A DNA stretch of 64,000 nucleotides, taken from contig NC_056766.1 of NCBI RefSeq assembly GCF_018687715.1, positions 22,866,501 through 22,930,500 on the forward strand. Reading direction: 5' to 3'. The translations under genes were made by a program, and so were the position numbers. Positions 11,027 to 22,405 of the stretch are shown here, in pieces. Within the stretch, counting starts at the first letter, position 1. Each line of letters begins with the position of its first letter. The notes under the pieces are model-generated. The model did not search any database, was not told the origin of the DNA, and saw nothing but the letters and a program-made list of their open reading frames with translations. The DNA comes from Carya illinoinensis. Lineage: Eukaryota > Streptophyta > Magnoliopsida > Fagales > Juglandaceae.

Positions 11027-11587
11027 TTCCTCTATTTATAGTTCATTTCCGTGGGATCCTTCTAACGCTATAATGCATTTGTTCCATATGACATGACATT
11101 ATCGTTCCTATCAGCTGCAGGAGCCCGACCTCGCTCCAAGCTACATTCAATGCAGCCCATCCTATAGAGGACAGGATCACACCTATCCATTTCCCATTAA
11201 TACATGGTGACTGGAGGAACAGCCTGCTGCCTTACCCCGTTTGGGCCCCTGGGTTTCTCCAGTCACCACGCATTAATGAGAAACAGACATGCCGGGAGGT
11301 TGGTCTCCTATAGTTGATGTGAGCAGCTGCATTAAACGGGATGTCATGTCATTCTGGACAAATGTCATTATAGTTTCGAAAGTATCCCATGAGAAATCAC
11401 TATAAATAAGGGAAGGCCGACAATGGAAAAGAGGTTAAAGGCTTGATATATCTCTCAAACCTTCCATGGCTTCCTGGCCCTTAATGCAAAACCTCACCTT
11501 AACACAATCACACACAGCCCCTTTCTTCCACCCTTGTAGGTACAAGAGAGTTTTTGTTGCCTAGCAGCTACAAAACACACATCAACA
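11027..11587. mobile_element. Palindromic LTR-like module, left end truncated
   Basis: Begins inside the left half ('ttcctctatttatag') directly after satellite and ends with CTACAAAACACACATCAACA. The central hairpin is clear: 'catggtgactggaggaac' against 'tttctccagtcaccacg', about 11,207-11,274. TATA-like elements exist in both halves: 'tatttatag' near 11,033 (minus) and 'ctataaata' near 11,400 (plus). No gag or primer-binding site follows; satellite resumes with a second 'cacatcaacac' about 30 bp further on. Matching copy at 56,073-56,625. Confidence 0.7.
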
Positions 11588-12047
11588 TGTTCATTGATTG
11601 TACTTACACACATCAACACAGTTCGATGCCCTACGCTCAAACCTCAACGTATGTAGGGTAAATACCTCTCCCAAGTTTTTGAGTCCCCCCTCGCCATCCA
11701 AGATTTCAGATCCCACTTGGTCTCGTAGGTCAACTCTCTTTGTACGCACCTCGATGTCCAAATACGACCTAGTGTAGTTGATTTCGGATCTCGCTTGGTT
11801 GGTCGGGTAAATGCTCTGTGTCGGAACCTTGACTAGCATAGGGGGAACAACTGTCCCAAGTGTCTTAGTCTCCCCTTGTCACCCAGCATGGTTGATTTTA
11901 GATCATGCCTATGACCTCAGTCGATGATCCTTGCTTGCACCTTAGTGTCCAAACACTACCTAGTACAGTCGATTTCAGATCATGCCTGGTAGCTCGGGTA
12001 AGTGCTCTGCGCTTGAACCTCAATAGGTGTAGGGGGAACAAGTGTAC
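11588..12047 (+). repeat. Dimeric satellite array between two LTR modules
   Basis: Plus-oriented A/B modules, matching 56,626-57,084 in order and content. No gene seen. Confidence 0.8.
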
Positions 12048-12778
12048 CAAAGTCAAGTATTTTCTTCAAGGACCATGAAAGCAAGAAGCTATGGAAAGTT
12101 AGAGATATATTTTGAGCATGTAACCTCTTTCTTGTTGTCAGACTTCCTCTATTTATAGTCAATTTCTCGTAGGATCCTTCTGTCACTATAATGCATTTGT
12201 CCCAGATGGCATGATGTCACCATTCCAATTAGCTACAGGAGCCAGACCTCGCTTCAAGCAACATTCAATGCAGCCCATCCTGTAGGGGACAGGTTCACAC
12301 CTGTTTGTTTCATGCTTGGTGACTGGAGGAACAGTCTGCTGCCTTAGCCCTTCTTGGGCCCCTGCGTTCCTCTAGTCACCACGTATTAAGGGGAACAAAT
12401 TTGCCAGGAATCCTACATGCCAAGAATCCTGTCCCATACTGGGTTGCCCGCATTAAATTTAGGTCGACGTTGAGCTCCTATAGTTGACATGGGCGACCGC
12501 ATTAAATAGGACATCCTGCCATCCAGGACATATATCATTATAGTGATGAAAGTATCCAATGAGAAATCACTATAAATTGAAGAGGGCTAACAATGGGAAA
12601 GAGGTTACAAGCTTGATACATTTCTTAAACCTTCAATGGCTTCCTGCTTTCCTAGTTCTTAAAGAAAAGATCTACCTTTGGCATTGGTGGTGACGCAACC
12701 ACCCATATCCCCTTTCTTCCACCCTAATAGGTACCACAAAGATTTTGTTGCCTACCAACTACAAAACACGCATCAACA
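12048..12778. mobile_element. Palindromic LTR-like module, nearly complete
   Basis: Starts at 'ccaaagtcaagtattttc', about 140 bp inside the expected left end, and ends CTACAAAACACGCATCAACA. Left half 'ctctatttatagtcaattt' mirrors right half 'gagaaatcactataaatt', giving TATA-like boxes on both strands. The centre pairs 'ggtgactggaggaac' with 'gttcctctagtcacc'. Satellite lies on both sides. It is a solo module, so the palindrome is a property of the LTR and not only of the gag-linked blocks. Confidence 0.7.
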
Positions 12779-13950
12779 TTTGCTTTGATTGTCCATGTCC
12801 CCCTCTTGACACCTAGTGCTATCGAAACTTGACACCTAGTGTAGTCAGTTTCAAATTTGGCCTTGTCACTTGGGTCGATGCCTCTCGCTCAAAACCTGAC
12901 GGGATAGGGAACACCACTTGGGAGTGTCCTAGACCCCTTGGCCACCCAGTGTGGTCAATTTAAGATCCTACCAAGTGACTTACGCCGATGTTCCATGCTT
13001 GCATCACAACATCCAAACGCTACCCAGTGGGGTCGATTTGTAGATTTTGGATCCCTCTTGGTCACTTAGGTTGATGCTCCATGCTCGAACCTCGATGGGC
13101 ACAGGGGGAACTCCTCTCTACTTTCTTCCTTTTCTACTCCTCTCCACACTCCAACCACCCACAACCCCTTTTCTCTGCCATCGTAGGTACTAGAGAGTTT
13201 TTGTTGCCGGGTAGCTTCAAAACATGCATCAACTTGCACGTTATTTGTACTTACACGCATCAACATGGTTTGATGCTCTGTGCTCAAACCTTAATGTATG
13301 CAGGGGAATTACCTCTCCCTAGTTTTCCAGTGCTCCTTCGCCCCCTAGCATGGTCGATTATAGATCCCTCTTGGTGACTTAGGCCGATATTCATTGCTCC
13401 TGCGTTCGTGTCCAAACACCACCTAATGTGGTCTATTTCAAATCCCACCTGGTAGCTTGGTTAAATAATCTGTGGTCGAGTGTAGGGGCAAACACCTCTC
13501 CCAAGTGTCCCAGTCCCCTTCGCCACCTAACGTTGTCCATTTTAGATCTCGCCTGGTCTCATTGATAAATCCTTTGTGCTTGCACTTTGGCTTCTGAATG
13601 CCACCTAGTGCAACCGATTTTAGATCCCACCTAGTTTCTTAGGTTGTTGCTCCGCGCTCGGGCCTAGGCATCGAAATGCCTCCTAGTTCAATTGATCTTA
13701 AATCCCACCTGATCATTTGGGTCAATGCTCTGCACTCAAACATTAGTAGCTCACTCCAACTGATGCCCCACTCTGAAAACTCAACTGCCACGAGGGGAAC
13801 ACCTCTCCCAAGTAACCTAGTCCCCCCTCACCACCCAACAAGATTGATTTTAGAACCCACCTATGAAGATCGATGCTCCGTGCTCGTGCCTCAACGTCCA
13901 AATGCCACCCAGTCCAATCGAGTTCATTTCAGCCTATTCACTTGGGAGTG
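12779..13950 (+). repeat. Dimeric satellite array (plus) with a small LTR scrap
   Basis: A/B modules in plus orientation. At about 13,150-13,233 there is an LTR 3' scrap ('aaccacccacaacccc' through 'catgcatcaac'), corresponding to the longer scrap at 58,734-58,869. The match to the block ending at 59,379 stops near 13,757. Near 13,940-13,975 the satellite orientation flips. Confidence 0.8.
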
Positions 13951-15340
13951 GTTTTCCCCTCATGCTAGTTTAGGTTTGAGTGCGGGGCATAAACCCAAGT
14001 GACCAGGCGGGATCTGGACTCGACCGCACTAGGTGGTGTTTGGACATCGAGGCACAAGCATGGAGCATCAACCTACGTGATAGGGAGAAATCTAAAATCA
14101 ATCACACAAGGTGGCTTTTTGATGCTAAGGTACAAGCGAGGGCATCAACTTTCGTGACCCTGTGGGATATGATATCAATTGCGTTGGGTGAGAGGGTGAA
14201 TGGGACACTTGGGACACTTGGGACAAGGTGTTCCCCGCTGCGCCTGTTGAGGTTTGAGCTCAAAGCATCAACTTAACTGACTAGGCAAAATCTAAAATCG
14301 ACTAGGCTGGGTGGCGTTTAGACACCGAGGTGGAAGAGCGGAGCATCATCCTAAGTCACCAAGTTGGATCAGAAATCAGCCACGCAAGGTGGCGTAGGGG
14401 GACTGGGACAGTTTGGAAAGGTGTTCTCCCAAGCTCCCTTTGAGATTCAAGTGCAGAGCATCGGCCTAAGTGAGCACACAAGATTTGGAATCCACTGCAA
14501 TAGGTGGCATTTCGTCACCAAGGAGCGGGCACGAAGCATCGACCTACGTGACCAGGAGGGATATGAAATTGACCAAGCTGGGTTGCCAGTGGGACTGGGA
14601 CCCTTCGTGCCTTGGAGAGGTGTTCCCTTTTGTGCCCTAGAGGTTGCACATAGCATCAACCTGAGTGACTAGGCTGGATTTGGAATTAATCGCACTGGGT
14701 GGCGTTCAAACGATAAGGCACAAGTTTGAAACATCAGCCTATGTCATTAATCAAGATCTAAGATCTACTGTGCTGAGTGGCAAGGAAAGATTTTGACACA
14801 TGGGAGATGTGTTCCCTTGTTCCCTTCCTAGGTTCAAGCTTGGAGCATCGACTGGCATGACCAGGTGAGATTTGAAATTCACCAAACTAGGCGATGTTTG
14901 GATGCCTTGGCATGATTTTGTAACATCTTCCTAAGTCACTAGGTGGGATCTGAGATCAACCGCTCTGGGTGGCAAGGGGGATTGAGACACTTGGGAGAGG
15001 TGTTTCCCCATGGCCCATTGAGATTATGAAGAACATCGACCTAAGTGCCCAAGTTGGATTTGAAATCAACTGCACTGGGTGGCATTCAAATGACAAGAAG
15101 GGATTGGGGCACCAAGTGGGCCTTGAAATCGACCGCACTAGGTGGCCAAGGTGACTGAGACACATGGGAGAGGAGTTCCCACCTTTGCCCTTCGAGGTTT
15201 GTGTGCGGAGCATCAAACTAAGTGACCAAGCAAGATCAAAAATTGATTTCATGGGAGAAGTGTTCCTCCTGCACCCATCAAGGTTCAAGCGTGGAGCCTT
15301 GACCCAAGTGACTAGGTGGGAGTAGAGTATAGATCTATGA
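13951..15340 (-). repeat. Dimeric satellite array (reverse orientation)
   Basis: The same modules now read as reverse complement ('gggatctgaaatcgaccgc', 'ggtggcgtttgga', 'cacttgggagaggtgttcc'). No equivalent of this stretch is seen in the 50-59 kb block. No gene seen; open frames here are antisense of the repeat. Confidence 0.85.
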
Positions 15341-15665
15341 GGCCAGGTGAGATCTAAAATCAACAGCAAGGGGCACCTCTCCCATGTGCCCCAAACCCAA
15401 TGCGAGATCCATTTCAAATCTCGCCTGGTCATTCGGGTTGATGTTTGATGCTTGAGCCTCGACGGGTGCAAGGGGAACACCTCTCCAAAGTGCCCTAATC
15501 CTTCTTGCTGAATTAGACCGATGCTCCATCCTAGCACCTTGGCATCCGAATGCAACCTAGTGTGAATAGTTTTAGATCCCACCTGGTTACTTAGGCTGAT
15601 GTTCCAAGCTCACACTTGGCATCCAAAAAACCCTAGTGTGGTCGATTTTAGATCTAGCCTCTGAC
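15341..15665 (+). repeat. Short plus-oriented satellite island inside a reverse array
   Basis: About 300 bp of satellite in plus orientation ('gatccatttcaaatctcgcc', 'gttttagatcccacctgg') flanked by reverse-oriented satellite on the left and a non-satellite segment on the right. It makes two further inverted junctions in the array. Confidence 0.75.
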
Positions 15666-16080
15666 CTAGCCCCGTTCCATGGGCCAACAACAAACTAGGA
15701 AGACATAAACTCACAATCACAAGGAAAAAAGAATGCCAAAAGACATATTCACAAAGTATTCATGTGGTTACAATGACCCAAGCACCTAACATCGGGCGAG
15801 ACACACAAATTAAAAAGAGAAACAAAAAGAAAGTCAACACAAATGGTCATGGGCGGGTACAAAGTCCACTCGGGAAGGAGCAAATCAAGCCAAGTACAAA
15901 GTCCCAGCAGCATCGTGGGTTCTTCGCTAGGTGTCCTATCACCCTCTCTAACCCCAAGGAATATTCTCTGCTCCAGGCCTGTTATGGAGATGTTTAGCCC
16001 CCTCAATCTAGCGCATGATCCAAACAAGCTTCTTGTTAACGGTAACAAGCTCGCCCTCCAACCTTTTCACCCAATCCTTG
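15666..16080. other. Non-satellite segment related to the ends of the 1.1-kb inverted-repeat segment
   Basis: The first part ('gacataaactcacaatcaca', 'ccaaaagacatattcaca', 'gtattcatgtggttacaatg') is homologous to 1,180-1,260 and 19,985-20,075, and in inverse to 21,040-21,115. The remainder (about 15,800-16,080) does not match the other copies. No convincing coding sequence. Confidence 0.6.
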
Positions 16081-18955
16081 CGGAACCTCAAGTGACTAGG
16101 CGAGATCTGAAATCGACCACACTAGGCAGGGTTTAGATGCCTTGGTGCGATTGTGGAGCATCAACTTAAGTCACTAGGTAGGATCTGACATCGACCCCGC
16201 TAGGTGGCGAAGGAGATCGAGACACTTAGGGGAGGTGTTTCCCCTTTGATCGTCTAGGTTCAAGTTCCAAGGTTGGGCAGAGCATCAACCCGAGTGGCCA
16301 AGCAGGATCTAAATTTAACTGCACTGGGTGGCGTTCAAACAACAAGGTGTGGGCATAAAGCATCAATCTAAGTCACCTGACTAGATCTAAAATTGACTGC
16401 ACTTGGTGGAAAAGAGGGATTGGGGTACTTGAGAGAAGTGTTCCCCTCATGCCCATCGAGGTCTGAGTGTAGAAATCGACCCAAGTGATAGGCCAAATTT
16501 GAAATCGACCCCACCTGGTGGTGTTTGGATGCCAAGAGGTGAGTTAGAGCTATGAGACCGGGTAGGATCTCAAATCGACCATGCTGGGTGGTGAGTGGAT
16601 ACTTGGAAACTTAGGAGAAGTGTTCCCCTCACGCTAGTTAGGTTCAACAAAGAGTATCAACATGAGTGAACAGGCAGGATTTAGAATCGACCACACTGTG
16701 CGAAGTTTGGACTTGGACACATGGGAGAGCTGTTCCCACCTTTGCCCTTCGAGGTTTGGAGCATCAAACTGAGTGACCAGGTAGGATCTGAAGTCAACCA
16801 TCAAGGTGTGACTGTAGAGCATCGGCCTACTTGACCATGGAGTCAACCATCAAGGTGTGACTTTAGAGCATCGGCCTACTTGACCAAGCGAGATCTAAAA
16901 TTGACTGTGTTGGGTGCTTTGAATAGTGGGGTGCAAGCACAAAGATGGGAGTTGCACCTGTCGAGGTCTGAGTGCAAAGCATTTACCCGATCGACTAGGC
17001 AAGATTTGAAATTGAACGCATTAGGTGGTGTTTGAATGCTGAGGCATGAGCATGTAGCTTCAACCTAAGTAACCAAAAGGGATTTGAAATCGTTCGCTTT
17101 GGGTGGCAATGAGGTACTGGGAAACTTGGGAGAGGTGTGCCCTCCTACTACCATCGAGGTTTAAGTGCATAGCTTCAACCCGAGTGGTTGGTGGTGTTTG
17201 TACGCAGAGGCATGAGTCAGAGCATATACCTGAGTAACTAGCAGAATCTAAAACTGACCACACTATGTGGCATTAGGATGCTAAGGTGTTGAGTGGTGAG
17301 CGAGACTAGGACACTTGGGAGAGGTGTCCTTCCTATGCCCATCGATGTTCGAGCAGAGACCATTAACTCGAGTGAGCAGGTGGGATCTAAAATTGACTAC
17401 ACTTAGTAGGGCTTAGACGTTGAGGGGCTAGCATGGAGAATCGACCAAGCGAGATATGAAATGTGTTGGGTGGTGACAAGCGAATGGGGTGGGCACTCGG
17501 TAGAGATGCACCCATCGAGGTTTGAGTGAGAAGCATTTACTCAAGCAATTGAGTGGGATCTGAAATCAATGGCACTGTGTGGCGTTTGGATGCTAAGGCG
17601 TGAGGGCAGAGCATTGGCCTAAGTCACTAGGCGAGATATGGAATCCACCACGTTGAGTGACAAGGGGGGACTGGGACACTTGGGAGAGGTGTTCCCTCTT
17701 GCTCCCATCAACGTTTGAGCATAGAGCATCAACTTGAGTAACTAGGTGGGATCTGAAATCAACCGCACTTGTGGCCTTTGGACGCTGAGGAGTGAGAGCA
17801 AAGAATTGACCTACAAGACTAGGCGGTACTTGAAATCGACCTTGCTGGGTGGTGACGGAGGACTAGGACACTTGGGAGAGGTGAGCCCATCGAGATTTTA
17901 GTGATGAGCACTACCCGAGCAACAAAGCGGGATCTAACATCGACCGCATTGTGTGGCATTCAAATGCAAATCGACTGAGTAATTTGGGAGGATATGAAAT
18001 CAACTGCACTTGGTGGCCTTTGGACATATAGGAGTGAGTTTGAGCTTCAACCTAACTTACCACTGGGTTCAAAAATTGATCGCATTGTGTGGCATTAGGA
18101 TTCTAAGGTACGACATGGAATATCGGCCTAAGTCACCCGGGCAATTTGAAATCAACTGCGTTGGGTTGCGATGGGGGATTGGGACACTTGAGAGAGGTGT
18201 TCCTTCCAACGCAGAGCATCGACCTGGATATGAAACTGACCGCACTTGGCAGTGTTTGGATGTTGAGACACAAGCACAGAGCATCAACCAACGGGACTAG
18301 GTGAGATTTGAAATCAACCGTGTTGGGTGGTGAGGGGAGATTGGGACAATTGGGAAAGGTGTGCCCGTCGACGTTTGAGTGCAGAGAATTTACTTAAGCG
18401 ACCATGCTGGGTCTGAAATGGACCACATTGGGTACAATTTAGATGCCAAGGCGTGATCACAGAGCATTGGCCTAAGTCACCAAGTGGGATCTGAAATTAA
18501 CCATGCTAAATGGTGAGGGGGGAATAGGACACTTGGGAGAGGTGTTCCTTCTAGTGCCTGTCCAAGTTCAAGCACAAAGCATCAAACTGGGATATGAAAT
18601 CAATTGCACTTTGTGGTGTTTGGATGCTGAGGCGCAAGCACAGAGCATCGACCTATGAGACTAGGAGAGATTTGAAATCTATGCTGGGTGGTGAAGGGGG
18701 GGTTGGGACACTTGGGAAAGGTGTACCCCTCGAGGTTTGAGTGTGAAGCATTTACCCAAATGACAGGGCTAGATTTGACATGGACCGCATCAAGGCATGA
18801 GCACAGAGCATTGGCCTAAGTCACTAGGTCGGATCTGAAATTGACCATGCTAAGTGGTGAGGGGGGACTGGGACATTTAGGAGAGGTGTTCCCTCCTACA
18901 CTGGTCAAGGTTTGAGCGCATAGCATCGACCCTAGTGACCAATGCCTTGCTCTAG
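16081..18955 (-). repeat. Dimeric satellite array (reverse orientation)
   Basis: Long reverse-oriented run of A/B modules. A local duplication is visible near 16,790-16,890, where 'gtcaaccatcaaggtgtgac' and 'agagcatcggcctacttgac' occur twice about 57 bp apart. It ends at the inverted switch that is also found near 150. Confidence 0.85.
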
Positions 18956-19925
18956 TGCCTCAGCATCCTAACACCACCTTGTATAGTCCATTTCAGATCC
19001 TACTTGGTCAAGTGGGTTATTCCCCCTCACCACCCAGTGCGGTCAATTTTAGATCCCACCCTGTGACTTAGGTTAATGCTCTACGCTTGCATTTTGGCAT
19101 TCGAACACCATCTAGTGCAATTAATTTTAGATCCCACATAGTTAGTTTGGCCGATGCTCTATGCTCGTGTCTCAGCGTCTAAACACCACCTAGTGCGGTC
19201 GATTTTAGACTTCACATGGTTACATAGGCCGTTACTCTACACTCACGCCTCGACAACCAAACATCACCTAGTACGGTCCATTTCAGATCCAGTCTAGTCA
19301 CTCAAGTCGATGCTCCACGCTTGAACTGTAACAAAAAGACGTGGGGGAACACCTTTCCGAAATGCCCCAGTCCTAGCTCACCACCCAATGTAGTTAATTT
19401 TAGATACCGCCTGGTTACTAAGGCCGATGTTCCATGCTCACGCCTTAGAGTCTTAATGCCACCTATTGTAGTCAATTTTTGATCCCGCCTTGTCACTCAG
19501 GTTGATGCTCCGTGCTTGAACCGTGATGTGCACTGGGGGAATACCTCTCTAAAGTGTCCTAGTCCCCCCTCACCACCGTGCAAGGTAAATTTCAGATCCT
19601 GCCTAGTGACTAGGGCTGATGATTAGCGTTAGCACCTTGGCGTCTAAAATCCATCCTATGAGGTCGATTTCAAATCTGGCCTAATCATTCTAGTTGATGC
19701 TCCCAAGTGTAGTCAGTTTTAAATTCAACCTAGTCACTCAGTCGATGCTTTGCGCTCAAACCTTGACGATGCAGGGGAAATACCTTTCCAAGTGCACTAG
19801 TCCTCCCTCGCCACCGAATGTGGTCAATTTTAGATCTCACTTGGTGACTTTAGCTGATGCTCCGTGCTCGTGCCTAGTCGTTTGAACACCACCTAATGCA
19901 TACAATTTCTGATCCTACCTCGTCA
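18956..19925 (+). repeat. Dimeric satellite array (plus), duplicate of 150-1,115
   Basis: Matches the window start at an offset of about 18,810 with only scattered substitutions (for example 'gtgcggtcaattttag' against 'gtgcgagcaattttag'). No gene. Confidence 0.85.
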
Positions 19926-21225
19926 CATCCCTATTCCCTATGTCGATGCACCACGGCAAGATAGACCCTAATAATTCAAAAGAAAATGTTGCAACCTTGG
20001 AAGACATAAAACTCACAATCACAAGGGAAAGAGAATCCAAAAGTCATATTCACTAAGTATTCGTGTGGTTATAAGGTCTCAAGCTAATAGAAGGTACCCC
20101 TGGAATCGCCTTCGCCCTAGCCCTGGCATTGCCTCCACCATAGCCCCTTTGGCACCCCTTTTGTAGGGTGAGATGATGACGAGCACTCCTTCCTCTACGG
20201 TCCTAACCCGCTAAGATGCCCCAAGGTGGAGGCACAAGAAGAATGAAGGACTACCAACCATAGAGCAGCTTGTTTAACTGAAGCATATGCTAAAGACAAG
20301 GTGGACCAGCCTTCACTCAACAACACCGAGTTCCCACAGGAGATACCCTAGGGAGCAGGATACTTGGGCGGCGTCATGTCGGTGGGAGCTGTGCCCACAG
20401 GTTCCTGAAGTTTAGAAAGGACCATCTCGCCCTAATAGGAAAACCTCTTTGGTGCATTTCCCGATGAGTCCTCCAGTTTAATGGGACGGGAAACCGAACT
20501 CATTGCTCCCGACTGGTCCCATATGGCGAGTCGTGCTTTCCTAGGAGGCCTTAGATGCCACGAGGGGCTAAGAGGCCACTAGAGGGCTCGTCGGGTAGCA
20601 CAGCAAAAAGGTTCTGCTCAGTGGGGGAGGCAATCCCTTTTGAACTGAAAGGACCACCAAGCAGCTTAGGGAAATCCAAATCCACTTCTCCCAAGAGAAC
20701 TGCTACCCTACCGTTATCTCAGGATGCTTCTGCTACCCCTTTAGGTGACCAAGGAGTGCACCAGGGCGGAGGCGATATGGGAAAATGGCCGATTAGCTCA
20801 ACAACATCTTTTCCCCTGTAAGACTCTTCTCCCATTCACTTAGCTCCTTCTCGAGTGGATTACGAATTCCTGGACTCCCTAGGGTGTGACCTAATGGCCG
20901 ATGTCTTCCGTGATCTCGTTACCTGCCCATGATTATTCAAGTTGACTTTCATTATGTTTTCTCTTCTTTTGTTTTTTTTTTTTTTTTTTTTTTTGTCCTA
21001 CCCAATGCTGGAGGTTACCTTATATTGGCTCAAGTCCTTGTAGCCACAGGAATACTCAATGAATATGACTTTTGGCATTCTTTTTCCATTGTGATTGTGA
21101 GTTTTCTTCCTGATTTCCTATCGTCCTTTGAATTATCAGGGTCCACCTTCTCTTGGTGCATTGGCCCATGGAATGGGGTTGGGTCAAGGACTGAACACGT
21201 TGACCGACAGTTAGAGGCCACTCAA
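19926..21225. repeat. 1.1-kb segment bounded by inverted repeats of about 85 bp
   Basis: The left boundary ('gacataaaactcacaatcac', 'aaaagtcatattcactaag', 'gtggttataaggtctcaag', about 19,990-20,085) is the inverse complement, with mismatches, of 21,028-21,115 ('ggctcaagtccttgtagcc', 'gaatatgacttttggcattc', 'ccattgtgattgtgagtttt'). Between them lie the short open frame at 20,555, an extended poly-T run near 20,972-20,994, and no recognisable transposase. After 21,115 about 100 bp of unassigned sequence lead back into satellite. It may be a small non-autonomous element or an inverted duplication edge. Confidence 0.55.
20555..20821 (+). CDS. Unrecognised short open frame (88 codons)
   Basis: Duplicate of the frame at 1,742, in the alternative reading after a one-base difference. 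From MPRGAKRPLEGSSG it continues Ser/Thr/Lys-rich and ends QGGGDMGKWPISS and a few residues. No domain, signal peptide or membrane segment is evident. The stop is followed within 40 bp by codons of similar composition, so it may be an exon or a decayed longer frame. Function unknown. Confidence 0.25.
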   Translation: MPRGAKRPLEGSSGSTAKRFCSVGEAIPFELKGPPSSLGKSKSTSPKRTATLPLSQDASATPLGDQGVHQGGGDMGKWPISSTTSFPL

Positions 21226-22405
21226 GGGTAGGATCTGGAGTCGATTACTTTGAGCAACAGTCAAAGGCTACCTAAACTCAGGCAGGATCTAGAATTGATT
21301 ACACTAGGTCACAAACTGGGACACTTGGGAGAGGTGTTCCCCACTATGCCCATCAAGGTTCGAGCATGGAGCATTGACTCGAGTGACCAAGCAGGATCTA
21401 AAATCTACAAATCGAATGCATTGTGTGACGTTTGGATGCCAAGGTGCCAGTGTAGAGCATTAGCCTAAGTCACCAGGTTGGAATTGAAATCAACTGTGTT
21501 GGATGGCCACGGGAGATTGGGACACTCCTAAGGGGTGTTCCGCCCTGCAACCATTGAGTTTTGAGTGCGGGACATCGAGGCCAAATATAAAACTAACTAC
21601 ATTAGGTGGCATTTAGAGGGCTGAGGTGTGAGCACGTAGCATCTATGTCACTAGGCAGGATAAAAGATCGACCACGCGGGTGGTGATAAGGGACTAGGAT
21701 ATGTGGAATAGGTGTTCTCCCTTTCTGCGGTCAAGTTTTGAGCATGGAGCATTGAGCTAAGTGAATTGGCCGGATATGAAATCGACTGCACCTAAGTTTC
21801 AAGTGTAGAGCATCGGCCTTGGTTGATGAGAAATGTGTTCCCCTTGTGCCCGCTGAAGTTAAAGCATGGAGTATCAGCCAGAGCGACTAGGCCAGATTTG
21901 AAATCAAGCACACTAGGTGGCATTCAAAAGCCAAAGGGAAGCACAAGAGCATCGACCTAAGTCACCTGGCAAGACCTGAAATTGACTACGCTAGGTGGTG
22001 AGGGGGCACTGGGACACACCACGGTGGCATTTGGACATTAAGACGCGAATGTCGAGCGTTGGCCTATGAGACTAGGCAGGATTTGAAATCGACGGTGTTG
22101 GGTGGCGAGGGGGACTTGGACACTTGAGAGAGAGGTGTTCACCCCTATGCTCGCCGAGGGTTGACCCCAGAGCATTTACCTAAGCTATCAAGCAGGATCC
22201 AAAATCAACCTCACTGGTTAGCGTTTGGATGCAGAGGTACAAGTGATGAACATTGGCCAAAGTCACCAAGCGAGATGTGAAATTGACCTTGCTGGATGGT
22301 GAAGGGAGACTGGGACAGTTGAGAAAGGTGTTCCCCCACATAAGTCGACTTTGAGCGCGAGCATCAAACATTGTTGAGGCATGTCAGAAATACAATCAAT
22401 GCGCA
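21226..22405 (-). repeat. Dimeric satellite array (reverse orientation)
   Basis: Reverse-oriented A/B modules, more diverged than the other arrays, running up to the LTR module at 22,406. No gene. Confidence 0.8.

Noticed and set aside
13676..14672. Many open frames of 60-200 codons across the satellite arrays (for example 14,956-15,582 minus, 208 codons)
   Set aside because: They read the satellite modules in arbitrary frames, recur with each repeat and resemble no domain. They are by-products of composition.
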